The notes below the pieces were generated by a model that was not told the origin of the DNA, did no database searches, and saw only the letters and a program-made list of their open reading frames with translations. A DNA stretch of 24,978 nt from Clostridiaceae bacterium UBA5444. Lineage in GTDB: Bacteria > Bacillota > Clostridia > Clostridiales > Oxobacteraceae. Of the stretch, positions 6,639-14,493 are shown piece by piece (positions within the stretch are counted from its first letter, which is position 1; each line of letters begins with the position of its first letter). A program made the position numbers and the translations under genes. The DNA lies in assembly GCA_002426575.1 (NCBI GenBank), contig DIRE01000064.1, positions 1 through 24,978 on the forward strand, written 5' to 3'.

Positions 6639-9293
6639 ATGCGATTGGAAAATACACAGATTTATAGGGGGAGAAACATATATAGCCATAAACTTGTTAT
6701 AAAGATGACTATAAATCTGGAAGAGCATTATAATACACCTACAAAGGATATAAAAGGATTTAATGAAAAGCTGTTGGAGTTTTTTCCAGGGCTTTATAAC
6801 CATAAATGTTCGTATGGCATTGAGGGAGGATTTGTTAAAAGACTAAATGAAGGGACGTATCTTGCCCATACGGCGGAGCATTGTATAATAGAGCTTCAAA
6901 ATATGCTTGGGTTTAATGTAAAGTATGGTAAAGCAAGAGTTACGGAAAAGGAAGATGTATATGAGGTTATATACCAATATGAACTTGAAAAGGCAGGCCT
7001 TTTATGCGGTCAATTAGTTATTGATCTATTTAATAGCCTTGTGTATGGGAAAGAAATAGACTTTTATAGCAGATTAGATGACATACAAAAAAAGATAGCT
7101 CCAATCAGGCTAGGACCTAGTACAGATGCAATATATAAGGAGGCAGTGAGAAGGGGAATACCCGTTATTAGAATTGGGGATGAAAGTATACTCCAACTTG
7201 GATATGGAAAATACCAAAAAAGGACGGAGGCTACTTTAACGGAATACGACAGCTGCGTTGCTGTTGATATAGCTTGTGATAAAGAACTTACAAAGGAAAT
7301 TTTAAGGCAAAGCTGTATACCTGTTGCTGAAGGTCAAATCGTATTAAGCATGGATGAGGCAATTGAATCTGCCATGGACATTGGATATCCGGTTGTGGTA
7401 AAACCTAAAGATGGCAATCAAGGCAAAGGGGTATGTGTAAATATAAACTCAGAAAGAGAATTACAGGAGGGCTACATTATTGCATCTAAATACAGCAAAG
7501 ACGTAATGGTTGAGAAGTATATAAAAGGCAATGACTATAGAGTTCTTGTTGTGGGGGATAATGTTGTTGCAGTATCTAAAAGGATGCCTCCATTTATAGT
7601 TGGAAATGGTACATCAACTATAAAACAGCTTATTGATATTGAAAACAATAACCCCAAAAGAGGAGATGACCATTACAACCAGCTTACAAAGATAATAGCT
7701 GATGATATATGTATTTCAGCTTTAGGAAAGAGAAAGCTATCTTTAGATTCAATACCTTCAAGCGGGGAAAAGATTTACCTTAGAGAAAATGCAAATCTTT
7801 CAACGGGAGGTACTGCAAAGGATTGTACAGATATAATACATCCTTTAAACAAAGAAATTGCGGTTAGGGCTGCAAGGTTGGTTGGACTTGATGTTGCAGG
7901 GGTGGATATTACAACTGCCGATATTAGAGAGCCAATTACAGAAACAGGGGGGGTTGTAATTGAGGTAAATGCAGCGCCAGGCATCAGGATGCACCACTAT
8001 CCCACTGAAGGTAAAACAAGAAGTGTTTCAGGAGCTATTTTAGATATGCTGTATCCACCTAGGAGTAAGTTTTCAATCCCAGTTGTATCTATTACTGGAA
8101 CTAATGGAAAGACTACAACTACAAGGCTAATCTCCCATATACTAACCTTAAATGGTTATAATGTGGGCATGGCTACCACGGGCGGGATATATATAAATAA
8201 CAAATGCATACTAAAAGGGGATACAACAGGCCCTAAAAGCGCAAGGGCAATATTATGCGATAGAAGTGTAGAGGCGGCAGTATTAGAGACTGCAAGGGGA
8301 GGTATAATACGATCAGGCCTTGGGTATGATCTTGCAGACGTGGGAATAATCACAAACATATCTGATGATCATTTAGGTATAGATGGAGTAAACACCTTAG
8401 AGGATCTTGCATTAGTAAAGTCTCTAGTGGTTGAAGCTGTAAAGGATTCTGGATATGCTGTATTAAACGCAGATGATCCTTATACCCCTGTTATAAGCAA
8501 AAGGGTTAAGTCAAATATAATATACTTTTCAAGGAATAAAGATAATCTTATTCTGAAAAAGCATATTAAAAAAGGAGAAATCGGTGTATATATTGATGAG
8601 GATATAATATATGTGGCAAATGGAGAAAAAGTAAGTGCAGTAATTAGCATAATGGATATACCATCTACAATGGAAGGCAGGATCTCCTACAATATCGAGA
8701 ATAGCCTTGCAGCAGTTGCAGGATCCATAGGATTAAAGATACCTGTTGATGCCATATCAAGAGGACTTAAAACCTTTTATTTAAGCGAGGTTCAAAATCC
8801 AGGCAGGTTTAATATTTATAATGTGGGTAACTTTAGAGTACTTGTGGATTATGCTCATAATGAGGCAGGGTATCTAGGAGTACTTGATGCAGCCAAAAAG
8901 CTTGGAGCCTCAAGATTAGTGGGAGTTATAGGTATACCAGGAGACAGAAAAGACGAAAGTGCAATAAGAATAGGAAAAATAGCTGGAGAGAACTTCGATT
9001 ATATATATATAAAAGAGGATAGAGATTTAAGAGGAAGAGACCCGGGAGAGATTGCAAAGCTAATGGAGCTTGGTGTTATATCAGCAAAGAAAGAGAGAGA
9101 AGCTGTAAGCATCATTTTAAATGAAACAGAGGCCATAGAAAATGCCATGAAGAATGGGAGACCAGGAGATTTAATAGTAATCTTCTATGAAAACCTCGAT
9201 GAAACACTAGAGGTAATAAAAAAGATGAATTTCTTAAAAAATAAAAAGGCTAAAAACACATCAAACAAAAAAGCTGTAGGTCAGTTTAGGTAA
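6639..9293 (+). CDS. cphA: Cyanophycin synthetase (CphA1 type)
   Basis: Builds multi-L-arginyl-poly-L-aspartate by adding Asp to the backbone and Arg to its side chain, with ATP. The 884 residues match CphA1 length and order: N-terminal domain (about 1-165), ATP-grasp domain (about 215-475; VVVKPKDGNQGKGV at 252-265, EVNAAPGIRMHHYPTEG at 442-458), and Mur-ligase-like domain (from about 480) with P-loop GTNGKTTTTR (487-496) and DYAHNEAGYL near the C-terminal third. The N-terminal domain carries HTAEH (77-81), an HxxEH arrangement that could be a metal site (see findings). ATG follows AAGGAGG. The gene is downstream of cphB, and its last codons overlap the terminator at 9282-9323. Cytoplasmic; the product accumulates as granules in known organisms. 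Confidence 0.95.
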   Translation: MRLENTQIYRGRNIYSHKLVIKMTINLEEHYNTPTKDIKGFNEKLLEFFPGLYNHKCSYGIEGGFVKRLNEGTYLAHTAEHCIIELQNMLGFNVKYGKARVTEKEDVYEVIYQYELEKAGLLCGQLVIDLFNSLVYGKEIDFYSRLDDIQKKIAPIRLGPSTDAIYKEAVRRGIPVIRIGDESILQLGYGKYQKRTEATLTEYDSCVAVDIACDKELTKEILRQSCIPVAEGQIVLSMDEAIESAMDIGYPVVVKPKDGNQGKGVCVNINSERELQEGYIIASKYSKDVMVEKYIKGNDYRVLVVGDNVVAVSKRMPPFIVGNGTSTIKQLIDIENNNPKRGDDHYNQLTKIIADDICISALGKRKLSLDSIPSSGEKIYLRENANLSTGGTAKDCTDIIHPLNKEIAVRAARLVGLDVAGVDITTADIREPITETGGVVIEVNAAPGIRMHHYPTEGKTRSVSGAILDMLYPPRSKFSIPVVSITGTNGKTTTTRLISHILTLNGYNVGMATTGGIYINNKCILKGDTTGPKSARAILCDRSVEAAVLETARGGIIRSGLGYDLADVGIITNISDDHLGIDGVNTLEDLALVKSLVVEAVKDSGYAVLNADDPYTPVISKRVKSNIIYFSRNKDNLILKKHIKKGEIGVYIDEDIIYVANGEKVSAVISIMDIPSTMEGRISYNIENSLAAVAGSIGLKIPVDAISRGLKTFYLSEVQNPGRFNIYNVGNFRVLVDYAHNEAGYLGVLDAAKKLGASRLVGVIGIPGDRKDESAIRIGKIAGENFDYIYIKEDRDLRGRDPGEIAKLMELGVISAKKEREAVSIILNETEAIENAMKNGRPGDLIVIFYENLDETLEVIKKMNFLKNKKAKNTSNKKAVGQFR

Positions 9294-9323
9294 GGCTTAG
9301 CCTTACCTATAACTGCTTTTTTT
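9282..9323 (+). terminator. Intrinsic terminator overlapping the end of cphA
   Basis: CAGTTTAGGTAAGGC (9282-9296) pairs with GCCTTACCTATAACTG (9300-9315) with one bulge and a three-base loop, followed by CTTTTTTT (9316-9323). The cphA stop codon lies in the left arm, so the terminator uses coding sequence. Confidence 0.85.
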
Positions 9324-9324
9324 G

Positions 9325-9333
9325 TGATATAAT
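9325..9333 (+). promoter_or_regulatory. Extended -10 promoter of ispE
   Basis: TGATATAAT (9325-9333) is a perfect extended -10 (TGnTATAAT) starting two bases after the T-run of the cphA terminator. No good -35 hexamer lies upstream, which is tolerated by extended -10 promoters. The predicted start is near 9340, with the ispE ATG at 9387. Confidence 0.6.
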
Positions 9334-9386
9334 ATCTATGAATAGTAGATGTTAATTATAAAAATCAATATATTGGATGTGAGTAT

Positions 9387-10253
9387 ATGGATATAAAAGC
9401 TTTTGCGAAGGTAAATATTTGCTTAGATGTAACAAAAGAAAGAGATGATGGATATCATGAAGTCAGAATGATTATGCAGTCTATTGGGCTTTATGATTTG
9501 TTGAAGTTTGAAAAGAGGGACAAAGGCATAGAAATAAGTTGTGAGGATTTAAGCATACCTTGCGATAAAAGAAACATAGTATATAAGGTTCTTGATAACA
9601 TTAAGAAAAAATACAATGTACCCTATGGTATGGAAATATCAATAGAAAAGAACATACCTTCTGCAGCAGGTCTTGGAGGGGGCAGCAGTGATGGGGCGGC
9701 AGCAATAATTGCAGCAAATAGTATTTGGGGCTTAAACCTTAGCTATGATGATATGATATCCATTGGGAAGATAGTGGGGGCTGATGTACCTTTTTTTATT
9801 AAAGGGGGAACCGCCTTAGCCGAAGGCATAGGAGACATTCTAACCTTTATTAGCCCATTTAAAGGAGCATATATATTAATTGCTAAACCACCTATAAATA
9901 TATCTACAAAAGATGTATATGATAACTTTAGATTAACTGACGTTGTTAAGAGACCTGATATATACAAAATGATAGATAACATAGAAAAAGGGGATATAGA
10001 ACATATCGGGAATAACATGATAAATGTACTTGAGACTGTTACCATAAAGAATTACCCTATAATAGGTGAAATTAAAAATATTATGATGCAGGCGGGTGCT
10101 TTAGGAAGCCTAATGAGTGGAAGTGGTCCTTCTGTTTTTGGCATTTTTGAAACCAAAAATAAGGCCAAGATGTGCAGAAATAGGCTTAGTGATTACTTAA
10201 AGGATGTATTTATAGTAGAACCAGTAGGCAAAGGGCAAGAAATAAATAAATGA
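9387..10253 (+). CDS. ispE: 4-diphosphocytidyl-2-C-methyl-D-erythritol kinase
   Basis: GHMP-family kinase that phosphorylates CDP-methylerythritol in the non-mevalonate (MEP) isoprenoid pathway, supplying undecaprenyl carriers for wall synthesis. The 288-residue length is normal. Signatures: KAFAKVNICLDV at the N-terminus with Lys8, the glycine-rich ATP loop PSAAGLGGGSSDGA (91-104), GADVPFF (131-137) with catalytic-type Asp133, and SGSGPSVFGIF near the C-terminus. ATG 9387 has a GGATGTGAG ribosome site. The gene is monocistronic between its own promoter and the terminator at 10281-10324. In Bacillus ispE neighbours sspF; here an sspF-type gene lies about 6.4 kb downstream beyond germination genes. 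Confidence 0.96.
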   Translation: MDIKAFAKVNICLDVTKERDDGYHEVRMIMQSIGLYDLLKFEKRDKGIEISCEDLSIPCDKRNIVYKVLDNIKKKYNVPYGMEISIEKNIPSAAGLGGGSSDGAAAIIAANSIWGLNLSYDDMISIGKIVGADVPFFIKGGTALAEGIGDILTFISPFKGAYILIAKPPINISTKDVYDNFRLTDVVKRPDIYKMIDNIEKGDIEHIGNNMINVLETVTIKNYPIIGEIKNIMMQAGALGSLMSGSGPSVFGIFETKNKAKMCRNRLSDYLKDVFIVEPVGKGQEINK

Positions 10254-10280
10254 ATAATAAAAGCTATTTATGTGAAAATT

Positions 10281-10324
10281 ATACTTATGCATAACCCATT
10301 TAGGTTATGCATAAGTATTTTTTT
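10281..10324 (+). terminator. Intrinsic terminator after ispE
   Basis: ATACTTATGCATAACC (10281-10296) and GGTTATGCATAAGTAT (10303-10318) form a perfect 16-bp stem with a 6-base loop, then T's to 10324. Only 11 bases separate it from the next start codon, so the germination operon promoter must lie upstream of or inside this hairpin, unless the genes are read through. Confidence 0.85.
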
Positions 10325-10335
10325 ATTTAGGTGGT

Positions 10336-10554
10336 ATGACGACAATTATGGGAAATGCATATGACTTAATAAAAGGCCAGGTATCTGGGTATGTAGTTTT
10401 TTTAGTATTATTAGCCTCAATTATATTAATTTTTGTAGATAGGCGGGAACTTAGTAGAAAGAATCTAAAAAAGGAATCTAAATTCGCATTTATATTAGGA
10501 TGTATTTATCTGCTTATTGCTATAGGCATTGGTATATTTATTTTAATTATATAA
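10336..10554 (+). CDS. Small two-helix membrane protein ahead of the germinant receptor genes
   Basis: A 72-residue protein with two hydrophobic segments, about 17-35 (SGYVVFLVLLASIILIFV) and 50-71 (FILGCIYLLIAIGIGIFILI), joined by a basic loop rich in Arg and Lys. Topology is therefore a hairpin with the loop probably cytoplasmic. It ends 15 bases before gerKA and is surely in the same operon. Some Ger receptor operons encode a small two-helix D subunit, and this is a candidate by size, topology and position. It also resembles small clostridial proteins annotated as CLC_0170 family (from memory, not checked). The start is uncertain: AGGTGG at 10329-10334 is only 1 base before ATG 10336 and 13 before ATG 10348. 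Confidence 0.75.
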   Translation: MTTIMGNAYDLIKGQVSGYVVFLVLLASIILIFVDRRELSRKNLKKESKFAFILGCIYLLIAIGIGIFILII

Positions 10555-10569
10555 AAGGGCGGTGAAACT

Positions 10570-12168
10570 TTGAGTATATATAATTATTTGAAAGGTAGGT
10601 TCTATACAAATAAAGAAGGTGCAGACAAAGAAAAGGAGAAGGTTCCTATACCAAAGGATGTTGATACAGTTTTAGAAAACCTTAAAGAGGTATTCAAAGA
10701 CTGTGACGATTTAATATATAGAGAATTTAATGTAGGTGAAAATCAACAGTATAAATTTTTATTAGTATGTATTGATGGATTATCTGATAAGGCTTTAATT
10801 GATAACTTTGTATTAGAGTCACTAATGCTATGCGCAAGAGATATAAGACCAAACGGGGAAAGTGTAAAAAAGAGGTTATTTGAGCTTACTAAAAATGCTT
10901 CACTTACAACTACAGAGATAAAAGAAGAAGATGATTTAAATGGAGTAGTTACATCAATACTTTCAGCAGATACAGCGCTTTTTATTGATGGATATGGTAA
11001 GGCAATAGTTATAGGGACAAAGTCATGGCCTGCAAGAGGGCCTTCCGAACCTAAATCTGAAGGGGTTGTAAGAGGGCCTTCAGATGGATTTGTTGAAACA
11101 TTGAGGTTTAATACTGCCCTTGTAAGACGAAGGATAAGAGATCCTAGGCTTAAAATAGTACAAAAAAGTATAGGAGTCCGCTCAAAAACAGACATTGCCG
11201 TAGTATACATAGACGATATTGTAAATAAAGATTTGTTAAAAGAGGTAAATGAAAGGCTTAAAGATATTGAAATAGATGGAATACTTGAAAGTGGATATAT
11301 AGAACAGCTTATTGAAGATAATACTTTTTCCCCTTTTCCACAAGTACAGGCCACAGAAAGGCCTGACGTGGTCGCAGGCGCTGTTCTTGAAGGCAGAGTA
11401 GGGATTATAGTTGATAACTCGCCCTTTGTGCTTATTGCGCCTGCAACATTGATATCCATGATTCAATCTGCAGAGGACTACTATCAAAGGTGGGTTGTTT
11501 CCACATTTATAAGGGTAACAAGGACCATCGCAGCCATTATATCCATGGTTTTACCTGCACTTTATATTGCAGTAACAACCTATAATCCAGATATAATACC
11601 AACAAAACTTGCACTTTCTATTGCCAGCTCTAGAGAGGGGGTGCCATTTCCGGCCATTCTCGAGGCTATTATAATGGAGGTTTCCATTGAGCTTCTTAGA
11701 GAGGCCGGAGTTAGGCTCCCAGATCCAATAGGTGCAACCATAGGTATAGTAGGTGGAATAATAATAGGTCAGGCGGCAGTAGCTGCAAATATAGTAAGTC
11801 CTATAATGGTAATCATAGTTTCCCTTACAGCAATATCATCCTTTACAATTCCAAACTTTGGGCTAAATACAGGACTTATATTAATAAGATTTGGGCTTAT
11901 GCTTTTGGCTGCTTTTTTGGGGCTCTATGGTATTATGCTTGGTGTAATTGCAACACTTATACATCTTGTCAACCTAAAAAGCTTCGGTGTTCCATATCTT
12001 GCTCCTTTTGTATCTGTGTCTGCAGGTGATTTTAAAGATTCTGTAGTAAGGTATCCACTAAGTACGTTTATATATAGACCTGAGTTTTTAGATGTAAATA
12101 ATAAAAAGAGAATGAAAAGAATGAGCCTTAAGAGTAAATATACTACAAATAGAAGCAGAAAGAGGTAG
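10570..12168 (+). CDS. gerKA: Spore germinant receptor A subunit (GerA/GerKA family)
   Basis: Inner-membrane subunit of a nutrient germinant receptor in the dormant spore. The 532 residues have a soluble N-terminal region (about 30-295) with the family motif around SEPKSEGVVRGPSDGFVETL (159-178) and RRRIRDPRL (187-195). A membrane domain follows with helices near 316-336, 389-410, 411-427 and 433-468, and then a basic tail. TTG start at 10570, five bases after a GGGCGGTG ribosome site; no better ATG is nearby. It is followed by gerKB (5-base gap) and gerKC (overlap), the complete A-B-C receptor set. The ligand cannot be told from sequence. Known ger operons are forespore-expressed (sigma-G). 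Confidence 0.94.
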   Translation: MSIYNYLKGRFYTNKEGADKEKEKVPIPKDVDTVLENLKEVFKDCDDLIYREFNVGENQQYKFLLVCIDGLSDKALIDNFVLESLMLCARDIRPNGESVKKRLFELTKNASLTTTEIKEEDDLNGVVTSILSADTALFIDGYGKAIVIGTKSWPARGPSEPKSEGVVRGPSDGFVETLRFNTALVRRRIRDPRLKIVQKSIGVRSKTDIAVVYIDDIVNKDLLKEVNERLKDIEIDGILESGYIEQLIEDNTFSPFPQVQATERPDVVAGAVLEGRVGIIVDNSPFVLIAPATLISMIQSAEDYYQRWVVSTFIRVTRTIAAIISMVLPALYIAVTTYNPDIIPTKLALSIASSREGVPFPAILEAIIMEVSIELLREAGVRLPDPIGATIGIVGGIIIGQAAVAANIVSPIMVIIVSLTAISSFTIPNFGLNTGLILIRFGLMLLAAFLGLYGIMLGVIATLIHLVNLKSFGVPYLAPFVSVSAGDFKDSVVRYPLSTFIYRPEFLDVNNKKRMKRMSLKSKYTTNRSRKR

Positions 12169-12173
12169 ATAAT

Positions 12174-13268
12174 GTGAATGAAAAAATTTCAAATTATCAA
12201 CTAACAATGTTTATTGTATTAACAATTCTAGGGGTTGGCATTTTCTCCCTCCCAAGAGTAGTGGCTGAAGCCACCAACTCAGATGGATGGATAACAACTA
12301 TTTTAGGAGGGATGATTGCTATAGGAGAGTATTATATAATAAGCAAACTTGCTAGGAAATTTCCAAACTTTACTTTTGTAGAGATAGCAAAAGAGGTTGT
12401 AGGCAAGGTATTAGCTATTCCTATAATATTTGTTTTTTTGTTAAATACAATAATCGTATCTTCCATGGTCCTTAGAATCTTTGGAGAAGTAATAAAGATG
12501 AGCCTGCTTTTTAAGACGCCTATAGAGGTTATACTGATAAGCTTTTTGCTGCTTGCCTTCTTACTTGCAAGAGGAGGAATAGAGCCTATTGTAAGGTTTG
12601 ATGAATTTGTATTTCCTATTATGATTTTTTCTGTAATACTGCTTTTAGCATTGGCCATACCTGATTCTGATTTTACTAATATATTGCCTATTATGAGAAC
12701 AAAGCCAATGGATTTTATAAATGGCGTTATGGAGACATCTTTTGCATATACAGATTTTGAATTTGTTCTATTTATTGTACCATTCATAAAAAACAGAGAA
12801 AAAATATTCAAATCAGGATTTATTGCTATTTTAATTGTTGTAGCAGTTTATGTAGGCATAGTAATATTAAGCTTTGCAAAACTTGGAGTAGAGAGTGTTA
12901 AGCAGTCTATGTGGCCTACTCTATCCATGATTAGATCAATTAATGTTCCAGACTCATTTATAGAAAGATTAGAGGGAATAATAATGCCTCTGTGGATTTT
13001 ATTTGCTTTTACAACCATAGCTCCTTCACTATATGTATTATCAAAGATTATTTCAAAAACTATAAACCATAAAGAGTTTAAACACTTTTGTACAATGCTT
13101 ATTCCCATAATATATATAATTGCAATTACACCAAATAGTGTAGTGGATGCCTATAAGCTATTAAACTTTACGGTTAAATATATTGGTAGTATATCTGTTT
13201 TTGTTATCCCAATACTTTTGTATACAGTAGCTTCCATAAGGAAAATGGGGGAAAAACAAAATGCATAA
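12174..13268 (+). CDS. gerKB: Spore germinant receptor B subunit (GerB/GerKB family, amino-acid permease-like)
   Basis: Polytopic protein of 364 residues with about ten hydrophobic segments, related to the APC transporter superfamily. In known Ger receptors this subunit binds the germinant. It begins MNEKISNYQLTMFIVLTILGVGIFSLP, typical of the family: conserved NYQL and a first helix with a GxG break. GTG start at 12174; GAGGT for ribosome binding lies inside the last codons of gerKA. An in-frame ATG is not available, and the overlapping ATG at 12172 runs straight into TGA. The 3' end overlaps gerKC by 8 bases, which suggests translational coupling. Confidence 0.93.
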   Translation: MNEKISNYQLTMFIVLTILGVGIFSLPRVVAEATNSDGWITTILGGMIAIGEYYIISKLARKFPNFTFVEIAKEVVGKVLAIPIIFVFLLNTIIVSSMVLRIFGEVIKMSLLFKTPIEVILISFLLLAFLLARGGIEPIVRFDEFVFPIMIFSVILLLALAIPDSDFTNILPIMRTKPMDFINGVMETSFAYTDFEFVLFIVPFIKNREKIFKSGFIAILIVVAVYVGIVILSFAKLGVESVKQSMWPTLSMIRSINVPDSFIERLEGIIMPLWILFAFTTIAPSLYVLSKIISKTINHKEFKHFCTMLIPIIYIIAITPNSVVDAYKLLNFTVKYIGSISVFVIPILLYTVASIRKMGEKQNA

Positions 13269-14397
13269 AAAAGCCAAATGCTTCATTTCTTTATATATTA
13301 TAGCAGCAACAATAATATTCACTGGCTGCTGGGATAAGATAGAGATAGAAAAAAGGGGGTTTGTGAGAGTAATAGGAATAGATAAAGAAAAGGAAAAAGA
13401 AGATTTAATAAAGGTAACCTATGTTTTTCCTAAATCTGAAGCATTTTCTCCAGGCGGGGGAAAAGGGGATGAAAAGGCATTTGTAGTAATGTCAAGTACT
13501 GCAAAAAGCATAGGTAAAGCAAATGATTATATTGATTCTAAAATAAATAGAAGCGTATATTTTGGCCATATGAGGATGGTTGTATTAGGTGAAGAGCTTC
13601 TAAAAGATGAAAAAAGCTTTAAAAGAGTGCTTGATTATATTGCAAGGGAGCCTAGCTTTTCAAGGGAGATAAAGTTTTTATCTTGTGATGGAGAGGCAAG
13701 TAGTATTGGTGAAATCAAACCAGAGGTTGAAAAGATTTTAGCAGAATATATAAAAGGAATTGTGGAAAATTGGGAGTCAAACGGAATGATAGTTAAAGTA
13801 GACTTCAATCAATTTATGGACTCAATTATAACAAATAAAGGGATGGCAATACTCCCCAAAATAAGTATAGAGGATGGAAAGGCTAATGTTTTAGGGGCAA
13901 GCCTTATTAAGGATTATAAATTAGTAGGCTCAATATCTGCGGATGATACATTATACCTCAATACGCTTTTGGGCAAACGTATTGGAGGGAATGAGACTAT
14001 AGATATAGATAACGAAACTGTGAGCTTTCAATCAAATAAAATATCTAGAAAGATTAGATTAAAGAATAAGGATTTAGATAAGCTTGAGATTGAAATATAT
14101 ACAAAAATCGAAGGATCCATATCTGGATATGAGATTGGGGGAGGGGAGCTAGGTGGCAGAGAGATTCTCAATATTGAGAATGCATTTAATATAAATGGAG
14201 AAGAAAGGTGCAAGGCCGTAATAAAGAAACTTCAAAAGGATTATGAGGTGGATGTAATTGGAATAGGAGACTATATAAAGAAGTTTCATCCTTCAGTATG
14301 GGAAGAGGTTAAAGATAGATGGAATGAGGTATATCCTAATATCAGGATAACCCCAGTCATGGATTATAAGGTAAGAAGAGCAGGAGATATAAAATAA
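13261..14397 (+). CDS. gerKC: Spore germinant receptor C subunit (GerC/GerKC lipoprotein)
   Basis: Lipoprotein subunit of the Ger receptor on the outer face of the spore inner membrane. The 378 residues start with a basic stretch and hydrophobic segment ending in the lipobox FTGC, with lipidated Cys23 followed by WDKIEIEKRGFV. CWDxxEIE and VIGID are typical for the family. The C-terminal part includes the GerC domain and the late region KFHPSVWEEVKDRW. Its start overlaps the end of gerKB. Order A-B-C matches Bacillus gerA, unlike the KA-KC-KB order in some clostridia. No terminator is seen after it; a sigma-F-like promoter for the next gene begins 6 bases beyond the stop. Confidence 0.93.
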   Translation: MHKKAKCFISLYIIAATIIFTGCWDKIEIEKRGFVRVIGIDKEKEKEDLIKVTYVFPKSEAFSPGGGKGDEKAFVVMSSTAKSIGKANDYIDSKINRSVYFGHMRMVVLGEELLKDEKSFKRVLDYIAREPSFSREIKFLSCDGEASSIGEIKPEVEKILAEYIKGIVENWESNGMIVKVDFNQFMDSIITNKGMAILPKISIEDGKANVLGASLIKDYKLVGSISADDTLYLNTLLGKRIGGNETIDIDNETVSFQSNKISRKIRLKNKDLDKLEIEIYTKIEGSISGYEIGGGELGGREILNIENAFNINGEERCKAVIKKLQKDYEVDVIGIGDYIKKFHPSVWEEVKDRWNEVYPNIRITPVMDYKVRRAGDIK

Positions 14398-14402
14398 AAT
14401 AT

Positions 14403-14431
14403 GTTTAATTTATCCCTATTTTGGAGATACT
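14403..14431 (+). promoter_or_regulatory. Sigma-F-type promoter of spoIIR
   Basis: GTTTA (14403-14407), a 15-base spacer, then GGAGATACT (14423-14431). The second box fits the sigma-F -10 pattern GGnRAnAnT at every defined position, and the first fits GYWTA apart from no mismatch I can see. The start point would be near 14438, about 55 bases before the spoIIR start. spoIIR is a known early sigma-F gene, so sequence and gene agree. Confidence 0.65.
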
Positions 14432-14493
14432 TATTTCTAGATGATATTAATTCAATAAAAAGTTTTCTATAAGTATTAAAGGGGGAAAAGTGC

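Noticed and set aside
10289..10317. Sigma-G-like GCATA and CATAAGTA boxes before the ger operon
   Set aside because: They are the two halves of the ispE terminator palindrome, the spacer is 16 rather than about 18, and the -10 box does not fit.
10743..11459. 238-codon open frame on the minus strand inside gerKA
   Set aside because: It is antisense to a clear family member, its protein is low-complexity Ser/Thr/Ile-rich, and no ribosome site was seen.
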